A stretch of 19,151 nucleotides of DNA, taken from assembly GCA_017627975.1 (NCBI GenBank), contig JAGAFT010000104.1:1-19151 (forward strand), read 5' to 3'. Positions 1 to 7,617 of this stretch are shown here, one piece after another. The notes under the pieces are model-generated. The model searched no databases. It was not told the origin of the DNA and was given only the letters and a program-made list of their open reading frames with translations. This stretch comes from Oscillospiraceae bacterium (lineage in GTDB: Bacteria > Bacillota_A > Clostridia > Oscillospirales > Oscillospiraceae). Position numbers and translations under genes: made by a program. Positions within the stretch are counted from its first letter, which is position 1. Each line of letters starts with the position of its first letter.

Positions 1-792
1 ATGGCCGCGGTGAAGCTCGGCGTCCGGACCGCGATCCTCTGCGGTCTCGGCGAGGACGGCGCGGGGGATATGGTGTTTGACGCGCTGCGCCGCTGCGGTG
101 TGGATACGTCGCTGATCGTGCGCTCGGCGGAGCATCCGACGCCCGTGACGACGATGTTTGTCCGCGACGACGGCACGCGCCAGTCGATTACGAATGCCTC
201 GCACACCTACAACTTTCATCCGGAGCGGTACAGCGGTTCTTTCGGGAAGGCCCGTGCGCTGATCCTCGGCTCTCTGTTCCGGGCGCCGTTTGACGATGTG
301 TCGGTGATCCGCGCGGTGCTGACTTCCGCAAAGGAGCAGGGGCTTCTTGTGATCGCGGACACCAAGCTGCCGAACTTTCGCTTTTTGACGCTGGACGATC
401 TGGACGATCTTCTGCCGATGATCGACTATATCACGCCGAACGAGGACGAAGCGCGCTATTACACCGGAAAGGATAGCCCGGAAGAAATGGCGCAGGGATT
501 CCTTGACCGCGGCGTGAAGAATGTGATTGTCAAGCTCGGCGCGAAAGGCTGTTATTACCGGGGCACGGAGGGAAGCTTCTCGCTTCCGGCCTGTGGGATC
601 CACGCGGTGGACGCCACGGGAGCAGGGGATAACTTCGTGGCGGGCTTTGCCTGTGAACTCCTGCGCGGCAGCGCGGTGGAAGACGCCCTGCGCTTTGCCA
701 ATGCCTGCGGCTCGATCTGCACCACGGCGGTGGGCGCCGCGACGGCCCTGAAGAGCCGGGAGCAGGTGCTGGCCTTCCTGGCCGGGAAATAA
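1..792 (+). CDS. PfkB-family carbohydrate/nucleoside kinase, 5'-truncated by window edge
   Basis: This is the C-terminal 263 residues of a ribokinase-like (PfkB) kinase, which phosphorylates a sugar or nucleoside with ATP in the cytosol. The second PfkB signature is clear at residues 204-217 (DATGAGDNFVAGFA, with the catalytic base Asp210), and TPNEDEA at 145-151 is the conserved segment before the ATP site. The first visible residues (MAAVKLGV, then GLGEDGAGD at 15-23) match the helix that normally follows the N-terminal GG(x)xxN substrate motif. About 35-45 residues are therefore missing and the ATG at base 1 is probably an internal Met. The substrate cannot be told from this part; ribokinase, fructokinase and 2-keto-3-deoxygluconate kinase subfamilies share these motifs. 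The gene converges on thrH across a shared terminator. Confidence 0.9.
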   Translation: MAAVKLGVRTAILCGLGEDGAGDMVFDALRRCGVDTSLIVRSAEHPTPVTTMFVRDDGTRQSITNASHTYNFHPERYSGSFGKARALILGSLFRAPFDDVSVIRAVLTSAKEQGLLVIADTKLPNFRFLTLDDLDDLLPMIDYITPNEDEARYYTGKDSPEEMAQGFLDRGVKNVIVKLGAKGCYYRGTEGSFSLPACGIHAVDATGAGDNFVAGFACELLRGSAVEDALRFANACGSICTTAVGAATALKSREQVLAFLAGK

Positions 793-830
793 GCGCCGCA
801 CGGCCGCATCAAGTATTAGAACAAAAAGAA

Positions 831-869
831 AATCGGACCGCTTCTCCGGGAATGGGGAAGGGTCCGATT
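831..869. terminator. Bidirectional Rho-independent terminator between pfkB-like and thrH genes
   Basis: The 9-bp arms AATCGGACC (831-839) and GGTCCGATT (861-869) pair perfectly. The 21-base interval has further partial pairing (CTTC with GAAG). A run of A/T flanks both sides: CTTTCT follows on the plus strand, and TTTTCTTTTTGT on the minus strand. It lies between two convergent genes and can serve both, more strongly for the minus-strand gene. Confidence 0.85.
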
Positions 870-883
870 CTTTCTGCGGCCGC

Positions 884-1483
884 TCAGCAGGCGGCCATGA
901 TCTCTTTCATCAGGTTTTCATAGGTGTCGCAGCAGGGAAGCTCCGGATGGGCCTTTTTGATTTCCTCGGTGGTGCGGAAGAGGATGCCCTTTTTACTGGC
1001 CAGAAGCATATCCAGATCGTTGAAGCTGTCGCCGATGGCGATGGTCTCATAGCCGATGGACTGGAACGCACGCACGGTGGAGAGCTTCGTGTTCTTGATT
1101 CTCAGGCGGAAGCCGTCGATCATGCCGTCGTCCCCGACGGTCAGCTCGTTGCAGAAGAGCGTCGGCCAGCCGAGCTTTTTCATCAGCGGGCCCGCAAACT
1201 GGGAGAAGGTATCGCTGATGATGACCGCCTGCTGGGTGCTGCGCAGCTCGTCGAGGAACTCCTTTGCCCCCGGCAGCGGGTCGATCTTCGCGATGGTCTC
1301 CTGGATCTCCTTCAGGCCGAGTCCGTGCTCCCGAAGGATACCCAGACGCCAGTTCATCAGCTTGGTGTAGTCCGGTTCGTCCCGGGTGGTGCGCCGCAGC
1401 TCGGGAATCCCGCTGACCTCCGAGAATGCGATCCAGATTTCCGGCACCAGAACGCCTTCCAGGTCAAAACAAATCATATTCAT
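884..1483 (-). CDS. thrH: ThrH-type HAD phosphatase (phosphoserine phosphatase / homoserine phosphotransferase)
   Basis: This 199-residue HAD-superfamily protein resembles Pseudomonas ThrH along its whole length. It starts with the ThrH form of motif I, DLEGVLVPE at 7-15 (nucleophile Asp7, Glu9 where most family members have Asp). Motif II is SDT at 90-92, the motif III lysine is probably Lys133, and motif IV is GDSFNDLDM at 151-159. Known ThrH enzymes dephosphorylate phosphoserine and can transfer the phosphate to homoserine, linking serine and threonine synthesis. The ATG at 1483 is preceded by AAAGGAG ten bases upstream. The gene is monocistronic with its own promoter. The family call is firm; the transferase activity is inferred from homology. 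Confidence 0.88.
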   Translation of the reverse strand: MNMICFDLEGVLVPEIWIAFSEVSGIPELRRTTRDEPDYTKLMNWRLGILREHGLGLKEIQETIAKIDPLPGAKEFLDELRSTQQAVIISDTFSQFAGPLMKKLGWPTLFCNELTVGDDGMIDGFRLRIKNTKLSTVRAFQSIGYETIAIGDSFNDLDMLLASKKGILFRTTEEIKKAHPELPCCDTYENLMKEIMAAC

Positions 1484-1518
1484 AAGACCAGATCTCCTTT
1501 GTCATGGGATGATAGCTT

Positions 1519-1547
1519 ATTATAATATGAGTGAGGGAGGAAATCAA
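1519..1547 (-). promoter_or_regulatory. Promoter of thrH
   Basis: On the minus strand, TTGATT (1547-1542), a 17-base spacer and a perfect TATAAT (1524-1519) form a sigma-A type promoter about 35 bases upstream of the thrH start. Its -35 box lies 20 bases beyond the end of potCD, so readthrough from the pot operon could also feed thrH; I see no convincing terminator between them. Confidence 0.75.
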
Positions 1548-1567
1548 CCGGGTATCCGGGGAAGGTT

Positions 1568-3511
1568 TCAGTTGATCTTCAGCTCTTCCCAGAGAGTGTT
1601 GACCAGGCCGAGGGTCTCGGTGTCAAGGTTGCGGTAGGCAAACTCGTTGTACTTATCGGCAAAGTCATCGAGGTCCGGGTACAGGATCTCCATGGCCTCT
1701 TCGCCCATGTCCTCGGCGTACTCCTCGGACTCATACACCAGCTTGTTGGGGCAGCCGTAGCAGATATACTCGGCGTTGGCGATGGCGGGCTCCTCCTCCA
1801 GCATGTAGTTGATGAAGGCCTCGGCCAGTTCCTTCTGCTGGCAGCAGGAGGGGATGCACATGGCGTCGATGAAGTAGTTGGTGCGCTCCGGCACATAGAA
1901 GCGAAGGTCCACATTGTCGGCCTGGGCGTCAAGCATGGTGAAGTAGTCGCCGGCATAGTAGGACGCGACGGCGGCCTCGCCGGATTCCATCATGTTGTAG
2001 ATCTCGTCCATGACATAGCTCTTGACAAGAGGCTGCTGCTGCTTCAGCTCCTCGAGGGCCCTGCGCCAGCTCGCGGGATCCGTGTCGTTCACGTCCAGAC
2101 CGAGGCGGTACTGGGCCGTGGCGAAGGCATCGCGGGAGTTGTTGAACTGAAGGATATCTCCCTTGTATTTCTCGTTCCACATCAGGTCCCAGTCGCCCGT
2201 GTCGGCCTCGTCGACGCGCTCGGCGTCCCAGATGATCCCGACGAAGCTGTAGGTGTAGGGCACCGTGTACTTGTCCTCCGGGTCATAGTACAGCCCGCGG
2301 AAGCTCTCGCCGATGTTTTCGTAGTTCGGAATGTTGTCGAAGTTCAGCGGCAGCAGCATGTCCTCGTCCCGCATCCGGGCGATCATGTAGTCCGACGGAA
2401 TGATCACGTCATAGCTGACCGCGCCGCTGGCGATCTTTGAATACATGTCCTCGTTGGAGGCGAAGGTGGTGTAATTGACTTCAACCTCGCTGCCGTAGTT
2501 TTCCTTGTACCAGGTCTCAAAGCCCCGGATGGTATTGAAGCTGTCCTCGGAGCCGTCGGAGATATATTCGCCCCAGTTGTAGACGTTGAGCACCGGATGA
2601 TCCGGCGCACCGATGATCATCAGGGCGATCATCCCCGCGGCGAGTACGCCGCCGATGGCTCCGGCCAGGCGCAGGCGCTTCTTCTGCTCCGCCGTGCGCT
2701 CGCGCTTGATGGGACGGTCCACGCCGGGCGCCGAGGCGTCGATGAGGTTGGACATGATCAGCAGCGCCAGGATCGTGAAGAAGATCAGCGTGCTCAGCGC
2801 GTACATCTTCGGGGTCACGGTCTTTTTGGTCATGTTGTAGATGCGGATGGGCAGGGTTTCAAAGCCGTTGCCCGAGGTGAAGTAACTGATCACGAAGTCG
2901 TCCAGACTCAGCGTGAAGGCCATGATCATTCCCGTGATGACACCCGGCATGATTTCCGGGATCTCCACTTTGAAGAAGGCCTGCAGCGGGGTGCAGCCGA
3001 GATCCATTGCCGCCTCGGAGAGACTGTTGTCCATCTGCTGCAGCTTCGGAAGCACCTGCAGAATGACATAGGGCACGCCGAAGGTGATATGCGCAATCAG
3101 CATGGTCCAGAAGTTCAGGCTCGTGGCCGCGCCGAAGAGTCTTCCCACAAACACGAACATCAGCATCAGGGAGATACCGGTGATGATGTCGGGGTTGATC
3201 ATCGGGATGTTTGTCACCTGCTCATAGGTGAGGCGCACCACCTTGCTGCGCAGGCGGTGAATCCCCACCGCCGCGGCGGTGCCCATCACCGTGGACACAA
3301 GCGCCGCCGAGACGGCCAGGACCAGGGTGTTTCGCACGGCGCCGAGCGTCTCGGCGTCACGGAACAGCTCCCGGTACCAGTAGAGCGAGCCGCCCGACAT
3401 CACGCTGAGGCTCTTTGAGGCGTTAAACGAGAACACCAGCAGAATTACAATCGGCGCAAACAGGAAGATCAGGATCAGCGCCGTAAAAATTTTAGAACTT
3501 AATTTCATCAT
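1568..3511 (-). CDS. potCD: PotC-PotD fusion: spermidine/putrescine ABC permease joined to its substrate-binding protein
   Basis: One 647-residue chain combines two subunits that are usually separate. Residues 1 to about 260 are a PotC-type permease with six predicted membrane segments and the EAA loop at 166-185 (EAAMDLGC...), which contacts the ATPase. A very basic linker (about 266-282) precedes a seventh membrane helix (about 283-301). From 306 to the end runs a PotD-type periplasmic-binding fold beginning with LNVYNWGEYI. Asp549 in YFIDAMCIP matches the acidic residue of E. coli PotD that holds an amine of the polyamine. The basic linker fits a cytoplasmic position, so the extra helix would place the binding domain outside as a tethered receptor; it has no separate lipoprotein signal. 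The start overlaps the potB stop by 4 bases (ATGA). The fusion is intact in frame. Confidence 0.93.
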   Translation of the reverse strand: MMKLSSKIFTALILIFLFAPIVILLVFSFNASKSLSVMSGGSLYWYRELFRDAETLGAVRNTLVLAVSAALVSTVMGTAAAVGIHRLRSKVVRLTYEQVTNIPMINPDIITGISLMLMFVFVGRLFGAATSLNFWTMLIAHITFGVPYVILQVLPKLQQMDNSLSEAAMDLGCTPLQAFFKVEIPEIMPGVITGMIMAFTLSLDDFVISYFTSGNGFETLPIRIYNMTKKTVTPKMYALSTLIFFTILALLIMSNLIDASAPGVDRPIKRERTAEQKKRLRLAGAIGGVLAAGMIALMIIGAPDHPVLNVYNWGEYISDGSEDSFNTIRGFETWYKENYGSEVEVNYTTFASNEDMYSKIASGAVSYDVIIPSDYMIARMRDEDMLLPLNFDNIPNYENIGESFRGLYYDPEDKYTVPYTYSFVGIIWDAERVDEADTGDWDLMWNEKYKGDILQFNNSRDAFATAQYRLGLDVNDTDPASWRRALEELKQQQPLVKSYVMDEIYNMMESGEAAVASYYAGDYFTMLDAQADNVDLRFYVPERTNYFIDAMCIPSCCQQKELAEAFINYMLEEEPAIANAEYICYGCPNKLVYESEEYAEDMGEEAMEILYPDLDDFADKYNEFAYRNLDTETLGLVNTLWEELKIN

Positions 3512-4383
3512 GCCACCGCCTTCTTATTGGCATACCGCTGCATCAGCGCCATGCACACCAGCAGCACGATCATCAGCAGCAGCGCGATCGCCGCGGCGAA
3601 GTGCAGGTTGTTGGCCACGTACTGACCTTCGATGGCATCGCCGATCAGGTAGAACTTGCCGTTGCCGAGCTTCTGGGAGATGTAGAAGGTGCTGATCGAC
3701 GGGATCAGGACCATCGTGATCCCCGAGATCACCCCGGGCAGGCTCAGCGGGAAGATGACCCGCCGCATGACGTTAAACCCGTTGCAGCCCAGGTCCTTGG
3801 CAGCCTCGACCAGCTTCATGTCCAGCTTGGCCATCACCGAGTAGATCGGCAGGATCATATACGGGAAGTAGTCGTACACCATTCCGATCACCACGGCGGT
3901 CTCGGTGCCGATGATGTGAACCGGTCCAAGGCCGATTCTCGCAAGCAGACGGTTCAGAATGCCCGTATCCTGAAGAATGGTCATCCAGGCATAGGTCCGG
4001 ATCAGGAAGTTCATCCACATCGGAATCATGATCAGCGTGATCAGGATCTTCTGGGTCCGGTCCGAAGCCCGGGAAAGAATGTAAGCCGTGGGATAGCCCA
4101 GCAGCAGGCAGATCAGCGTGGAGATGATCGCAAGCTTCAGGGATCTCCAGAAGATCAGAAGGTAGGTATAGACCTCTTTTGTATCGCTGCTCTCCGTAGA
4201 GACCTGGCTTTTCGCCGTAAAAAAGCGGGTAATGTTTTCCGTGGTGAAATGAAAGGCGGAATCCGTGAACGCGTAATACGCCACGAAGAACAGCGGCACC
4301 ACGATGAACAGCAGGGCCCATGCGCCGTAGGGGGCCAGAACCGCCCTCTGCGCATGCCTCAGGGCATTGTTTTTCTTCGTCAT
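3508..4383 (-). CDS. potB: Spermidine/putrescine ABC transporter permease PotB
   Basis: This 291-residue inner-membrane protein is the PotB half of the polyamine importer channel. Hydrophobic segments lie near 20-38, 80-102, 112-135, 160-185, 215-235 and 262-282. The cytoplasmic EAA motif at 193-212 ([11 protein letters not shown]...) is the docking loop for PotA. The long loop between the first two helices (about 40-75) is typical of PotB. The start overlaps potA by four bases (ATGA at 4383-4380) and the stop overlaps potCD in the same way, so translation of the three genes is probably coupled. Spermidine- and putrescine-preferring systems cannot be separated from sequence alone. Confidence 0.93.
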   Translation of the reverse strand: MTKKNNALRHAQRAVLAPYGAWALLFIVVPLFFVAYYAFTDSAFHFTTENITRFFTAKSQVSTESSDTKEVYTYLLIFWRSLKLAIISTLICLLLGYPTAYILSRASDRTQKILITLIMIPMWMNFLIRTYAWMTILQDTGILNRLLARIGLGPVHIIGTETAVVIGMVYDYFPYMILPIYSVMAKLDMKLVEAAKDLGCNGFNVMRRVIFPLSLPGVISGITMVLIPSISTFYISQKLGNGKFYLIGDAIEGQYVANNLHFAAAIALLLMIVLLVCMALMQRYANKKAVA

Positions 4384-5504
4384 TCTTCCTCCTCCACGGC
4401 TTCCGCGTCGCTCAGCTCGTCAAACTCGTTGGAGAAGCTGCTGTAGTCGCCGAACATTCCGGAATACTTGGACTTGTGCATGATCTGGATCGCATCCGGC
4501 TCAATGGAGAGCCCGATGTGCGAATCCACCGCGCAGAAGTCCGTCGTCTGGATCATCCACTTGAAGCCCTGTACATCCACGATGATTTCATAGTGTACCC
4601 CGAGGAAGGTCACGCTGGTGACCACGCCTTTGAGCTGCCCCTTGTCCTCCGGCACGATGTCCACGTCCTCCGGACGCACCACCACGTCAACGGGCTCGTT
4701 CTTTCCGAAGCCCTCGTCCACGCACTCAAACACATGGCCGTGGAACTTCACCTTGCGGTCCTCCAGCATGATGCCGTTGAGGATGTTGGACTCTCCGATG
4801 AAGTCCGCCACGAAGGCGTTCTGCGGTTCGTTGTAGATGTCCGTGGGGGTGCCGATCTGCTGGATCAGGCCTTCGGCCATGACGACCACGGTGTCGGACA
4901 TGCTGAGGGCCTCCTCCTGGTCGTGGGTGACGAAGATGAAGGTGATCCCCGAAGCACGCTGGATCTTGTGAAGCTCGGCCTGCATGTCCTTGCGGAGCTT
5001 TGCATCCAGAGCGGCAAGGGGCTCGTCCAGAAGCAGAACCTTCGGCTCGGACACCAGGGCGCGGGCAATGGCGACGCGCTGCTGCTGGCCGCCGGAGAGC
5101 GACGAGACGGAGCGCTTCTCGAAACCGGGCAGAGCCACCAGGCGGAGCATCTCGGTGACCTTCTGCTCAATCTCGGCGGCCGGGACTTTCTTCACACGCA
5201 GGGGGAAGGCGATGTTCTCAAAGACATTGAGATGGGGGAAAAGCGCATAGCGCTGAAACACGGTGTTGACGTTGCGCTTATGCGGCGGAAGGGAAGCGAT
5301 GTCCTCGCCGAGAAACAGCACGTCGCCCTCGTCGGGCTGCTCAAAACCGGCGATGATCCGCAGTGTGGTGGTCTTACCGCAGCCGCTTGGACCAAGGAGC
5401 GTTACAAACTCGTTGTCATAGATATCCAGATCGATATGGTCCAGTACCTTCTCCCCGTCAAACGCTTTGGTAATTCCTTTCAGCTCGATGATTTTCCTTC
5501 TCAT
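4380..5504 (-). CDS. potA: Spermidine/putrescine ABC transporter ATP-binding protein PotA
   Basis: The ATPase that drives polyamine import, 374 residues. Walker A is GPSGCGKT at 38-45, the Q-loop glutamine is Gln84, the ABC signature LSGGQ lies at 136-140, Walker B is VLLLDEP at 156-162 and the switch histidine is His194. A C-terminal TOBE domain (about 270-340) is present, as in PotA and other CUT1-like importers; in that family it often has a regulatory role. The last residues form an acidic tail (EAVEEEE). The ATG at 5504 has AGGAGG seven bases upstream. It is the first gene of the pot operon and follows a long structured leader with a terminator, so its expression is likely set by transcription attenuation. 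Confidence 0.95.
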   Translation of the reverse strand: MRRKIIELKGITKAFDGEKVLDHIDLDIYDNEFVTLLGPSGCGKTTTLRIIAGFEQPDEGDVLFLGEDIASLPPHKRNVNTVFQRYALFPHLNVFENIAFPLRVKKVPAAEIEQKVTEMLRLVALPGFEKRSVSSLSGGQQQRVAIARALVSEPKVLLLDEPLAALDAKLRKDMQAELHKIQRASGITFIFVTHDQEEALSMSDTVVVMAEGLIQQIGTPTDIYNEPQNAFVADFIGESNILNGIMLEDRKVKFHGHVFECVDEGFGKNEPVDVVVRPEDVDIVPEDKGQLKGVVTSVTFLGVHYEIIVDVQGFKWMIQTTDFCAVDSHIGLSIEPDAIQIMHKSKYSGMFGDYSSFSNEFDELSDAEAVEEEE

Positions 5505-5520
5505 GGCATCCTCCTGTGTA

Positions 5521-5550
5521 ATAAAAAGACTGTATGCAGAAGCATACAGT
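5521..5550 (-). terminator. Attenuator terminator in the potA leader
   Basis: On the minus strand, ACTGTATGC (5550-5542), loop TTCT, GCATACAGT (5537-5529), then CTTTTTAT make a perfect 9-bp Rho-independent terminator. It ends about 15 bases before the potA start, directly upstream of the ribosome binding site, and has no upstream gene to terminate, so it must act as a conditional stop for the pot operon. The upstream segment AAGCATGCA (5651-5643) can pair over 9 bp (one G-U) with TGTATGCTT (5548-5540), which covers the 5' arm and most of the loop; that would be the antiterminator. Confidence 0.85.
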
Positions 5551-5642
5551 TCATGAAATTTCAGAGTATAAAAATACCCCGATTGGTACAGAGCTCTCTT
5601 ATCCGCAAAGAAGACCTACTCTTATTGACCATTTCACAAGTT

Positions 5643-5832
5643 TGCATGCTTTACAGCACTGGTTTATAGTTACCAACTTATAAAACTTGAGCTTTTAACT
5701 CAATCAATAAGGCAACCTCAGGTTGCCGCCGCATCACAGCGGCATTCGGCGTTCGACCCGGCTGTCCGTGTGGCCTCAGCTGCCTTTAAGCAGCGGTCGT
5801 ATCTTGCTTCGGATAAACTCTATCCAATTGAG
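5643..5832 (-). ncRNA. Structured potA leader RNA, candidate riboswitch aptamer plus antiterminator
   Basis: On the minus strand the following perfect helices can form: P1 CTCAAT (5832-5827) with ATTGAG (5704-5699), closing the whole fold; GGATA (5825-5821) with TATCC (5815-5811); CGACC (5799-5795) with GGTCG (5758-5754), enclosing GCTGC (5794-5790) with GCAGC (5783-5779); GCCGC (5743-5739) with GCGGC (5732-5728); and GGCAACC (5727-5721) with GGTTGCC (5717-5711). The 3' strand of P1 can instead pair with a second CTCAA at 5691-5687. Further down, AAGCATGCA (5651-5643) can pair with the terminator's 5' arm. The layout of aptamer, switch helix and terminator is that of a transcriptional riboswitch for polyamine uptake. 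I do not recognise the sequence as T-box, FMN, TPP, SAM, lysine, glycine or cobalamin. The ligand is unknown; a polyamine is the natural guess. Confidence 0.65.
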
Positions 5833-5839
5833 ATGACTA

Positions 5840-5868
5840 ACATTAACATGATTTGAGTTCAGTGTCAA
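5840..5868 (-). promoter_or_regulatory. Promoter of the pot operon (extended -10)
   Basis: On the minus strand, a perfect TTGACA (5868-5863) is followed after 17 bases by TAATGT (5845-5840). The -10 is weak in its hexamer but carries an upstream TGn (TGT, 5848-5846), the extended -10 element. Transcription would start near 5834, exactly at the 5' edge of the folded leader, about 330 nt before potA. Confidence 0.7.
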
Positions 5869-5961
5869 GTATGTAAATTGTACCAAAATGCAGGTATTTT
5901 GAAGCAATTAATTCGATGTTTTTCGTTCTTCTGCATTACAGGAGAAAAATCCATTTTCCCC

Positions 5962-5990
5962 TTGTGAGTTTATCGGATTCGTGGTATTTT
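5962..5990 (+). promoter_or_regulatory. Possible promoter of ddl
   Basis: TTGTGA (5962-5967), a 17-base spacer and TATTTT (5985-5990) match the consensus at four of six positions each, and sit 45 bases upstream of the ddl start. The rest of 5870-5961 shows no clearer plus-strand promoter and no gene. Confidence 0.4.
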
Positions 5991-6035
5991 ATAAGAACAT
6001 GTTCAGCGTCATTTTACGGAGGAAACCATCGTTAT

Positions 6036-7097
6036 ATGAAAATCGTTGTTTTAGGCGGCGGCGTCAGCACGGAACGGAACGTTGCACAGGTTACGGCGAC
6101 TTCGGTCTGTCAGGCGCTGCGCCGCCGCGGTCATCAGGCGATCTATGTGGATATGTTTCTCGGCATGGAGAATTATGACAAGCCTTTGGAAGAGGCTTTT
6201 TCCGAACCGGACGGGCTTTGCGGGGCGGTCGAAATCCGAACCGAGGCCCCGGATCTGCAGAAAGTGTGGAACAGCCGGAAGAAGCAGAGCGCAAGCCGTC
6301 TCGGAAAAAACGTGATCGAGATCTGTGCCATGGCTGACTGCGTATTTCTCGGCCTGCACGGGAAAGACGGTGAGGACGGCAAGATTCAGGCGATTCTTGA
6401 AATGACCGGGGTACCGTATACGGGTTCCGGCCCGCTTGCGAGCGCTCTGGCCATGAACAAGGCAATGGCAAAGCGCGTTCTGATGCCGTGCGGCATACGC
6501 ACTCCGGCCTGGCAGGAAATCGTTTATGGGAAAGAGGACATTCCGCGTCTGACCGAGACGCTTTCGGTACCGTGTGCGGTGAAAATCATCAACGGCGGCA
6601 GCTCCATCGGCGTGGAGCTCCCGGAGACCAGGGAAGAACTGAAGCTCGCACTGGAAAAAATTCTGGAATATGGAAACCATGTCATCGTGGAAGAAAAAAT
6701 CTACGGACGCGAGATGACCGTCCCTGTACTGGATGGACATGCCTTGAGCCCGATTGAGGTGGTGCCGCCGGAAGGAACCGAGTTTGACTATGTCGCCAAG
6801 TATCAGAGCGGTGCCCTCGGCGCACAGGAAATCTGTCCGGCAGAGATTACCCCGGAGGAAGACCGACTTCTGAGAGAGGCGGCGGAGAAGGTCCAGAAGG
6901 AACTGGGACTGCGCGTTTATTCCCGCTCCGATTATATTCTGGACAGGGAGGGAAATGTCTGGTTCCTCGAAGTCAACACCCTTCCGGGGATGACCCCGAA
7001 CAGCCTGATCCCGAAAGCGGCCCGGGTCGAAGGCCTCGGTTATGACGAGCTCTGTGAGAAAATCGTGATGCTCTCCCTGAAGGAACAGCGGGAGTAA
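6036..7097 (+). CDS. ddl: D-alanine--D-alanine ligase
   Basis: ATP-grasp ligase of 353 residues that joins two D-alanines for peptidoglycan precursors in the cytosol. Visible family landmarks are the N-terminal glycine-rich motif with Glu13 (GGGVSTERNV, 7-16), HGKDGEDG at 108-115, Lys183 in the ATP-binding segment followed by GGSSIGV (187-193), FDYVAKY at 250-256 and the metal/phosphate motif LEVNTLPGMT at 311-320 (Asn314). The Tyr256 position corresponds to the tyrosine that favours D-Ala rather than D-lactate as second substrate in DdlB-type enzymes. I chose the ATG at 6036 because the fold begins there and GGAGG lies at 6018-6022; the longer in-frame start at 5916 would add 40 residues that match nothing. 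A general Ddl-like D-amino-acid ligase is the alternative. Confidence 0.9.
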   Translation: MKIVVLGGGVSTERNVAQVTATSVCQALRRRGHQAIYVDMFLGMENYDKPLEEAFSEPDGLCGAVEIRTEAPDLQKVWNSRKKQSASRLGKNVIEICAMADCVFLGLHGKDGEDGKIQAILEMTGVPYTGSGPLASALAMNKAMAKRVLMPCGIRTPAWQEIVYGKEDIPRLTETLSVPCAVKIINGGSSIGVELPETREELKLALEKILEYGNHVIVEEKIYGREMTVPVLDGHALSPIEVVPPEGTEFDYVAKYQSGALGAQEICPAEITPEEDRLLREAAEKVQKELGLRVYSRSDYILDREGNVWFLEVNTLPGMTPNSLIPKAARVEGLGYDELCEKIVMLSLKEQRE

Positions 7098-7196
7098 AAA
7101 AGCTTGTTCACAAATTCTTGATGTATTCGTCCGGAATATGAGTAAAATAGTCATCAGATTGTAACTGGAACGCAAGTGACTTGAAGGTGAGCATCT

Positions 7197-7601
7197 ATGA
7201 GGCAAAAATTGATGCAGTTCATGATCGGTCGGAACGGCAATGACGAATTAAACCGTTTCCTGCTGGCTGTGGATATGGTTTTGATTCTGCTGTCTGTCAT
7301 TTTCAACAGGGGGATCGGCCGTGTTCTCTCGCCCATTGCGCTTGTTTTGCTTGGATTTACCTACTATCGGATGCTTTCCAGAGATCTGATTCGACGCAGT
7401 GACGAGAATGCCAGGTATTTCCGGCTGAGAGAACGTTTTCTCGGCATGATCCGCGTCAGGAAGGAACAGTGGGTTCAAAGGAAGGATTACAAGTTCTTTG
7501 TATGCCCGGCCTGTAAGGCGACACTGCGTGTGCCGAAGGGTCGCGGAAAGATCAAGATTGTCTGTCGGAAATGCGGCAATTCCTTTATGGGTAAGTCCTG
7601 A
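7197..7601 (+). CDS. Small membrane protein with C-terminal zinc ribbon, function unknown
   Basis: This 134-residue protein has two hydrophobic helices (about 21-36 and 44-58), then a basic, charged stretch (60-98) and a C-terminal treble-clef/zinc-ribbon with CPAC (103-106) and CRKC (123-126). The four cysteines are spaced as expected for one structural zinc. The topology suggests a membrane hairpin with the ribbon in the cytosol, since Arg/Lys flank the inner side. I do not recognise a named function. The ATG at 7197 follows AAGGTGA with six bases between. The stop lies only 16 bases from the DUF5685 gene, and the J-domain gene overlaps that, so the three are very probably one transcript. 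The 99 bases after ddl hold no terminator; readthrough is possible. Confidence 0.75.
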   Translation: MRQKLMQFMIGRNGNDELNRFLLAVDMVLILLSVIFNRGIGRVLSPIALVLLGFTYYRMLSRDLIRRSDENARYFRLRERFLGMIRVRKEQWVQRKDYKFFVCPACKATLRVPKGRGKIKIVCRKCGNSFMGKS

Positions 7602-7617
7602 AGCGCGGGTGAGTTGA

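Noticed and set aside
4320..5669. Long plus-strand open frame (449 codons) opposite potA and its leader
   Set aside because: It is the mirror of the PotA coding frame in GC-rich DNA; its His/Asp/Leu/Gly/Val-rich protein resembles no family and runs through the potA leader and its promoter-proximal elements.
5711..5727. GGCAACC-TGA-GGTTGCC hairpin read as a terminator in the pot leader
   Set aside because: The bases after it (TTATTGATTG) are not a real T run, and the hairpin sits inside the P1-closed fold; the true terminator is at 5529-5550.
5699..5834. Whether the pot leader is a T-box or a tRNA-like element
   Set aside because: There is no T-box sequence (AGGGTGGNACCGCG-like) and no cloverleaf or anticodon arm; a tRNA-like TTCGA on the plus strand has no matching T stem.
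5916..6035. Possible N-terminal extension of Ddl by 40 residues
   Set aside because: The conserved fold begins at 6036, which has GGAGG upstream; the extension has no family similarity and would contain the likely promoter.
7173..7183. CAAGTGACTTG palindrome before the zinc-ribbon gene, as an operator
   Set aside because: It is only 11 bases, has no second copy in the window, and no regulator is encoded nearby, so chance is enough to explain it.
6051..7205. 384-codon minus-strand open frame opposite ddl
   Set aside because: It is a shadow of the Ddl reading frame; ddl has full ATP-grasp motifs and the antisense product shows none.
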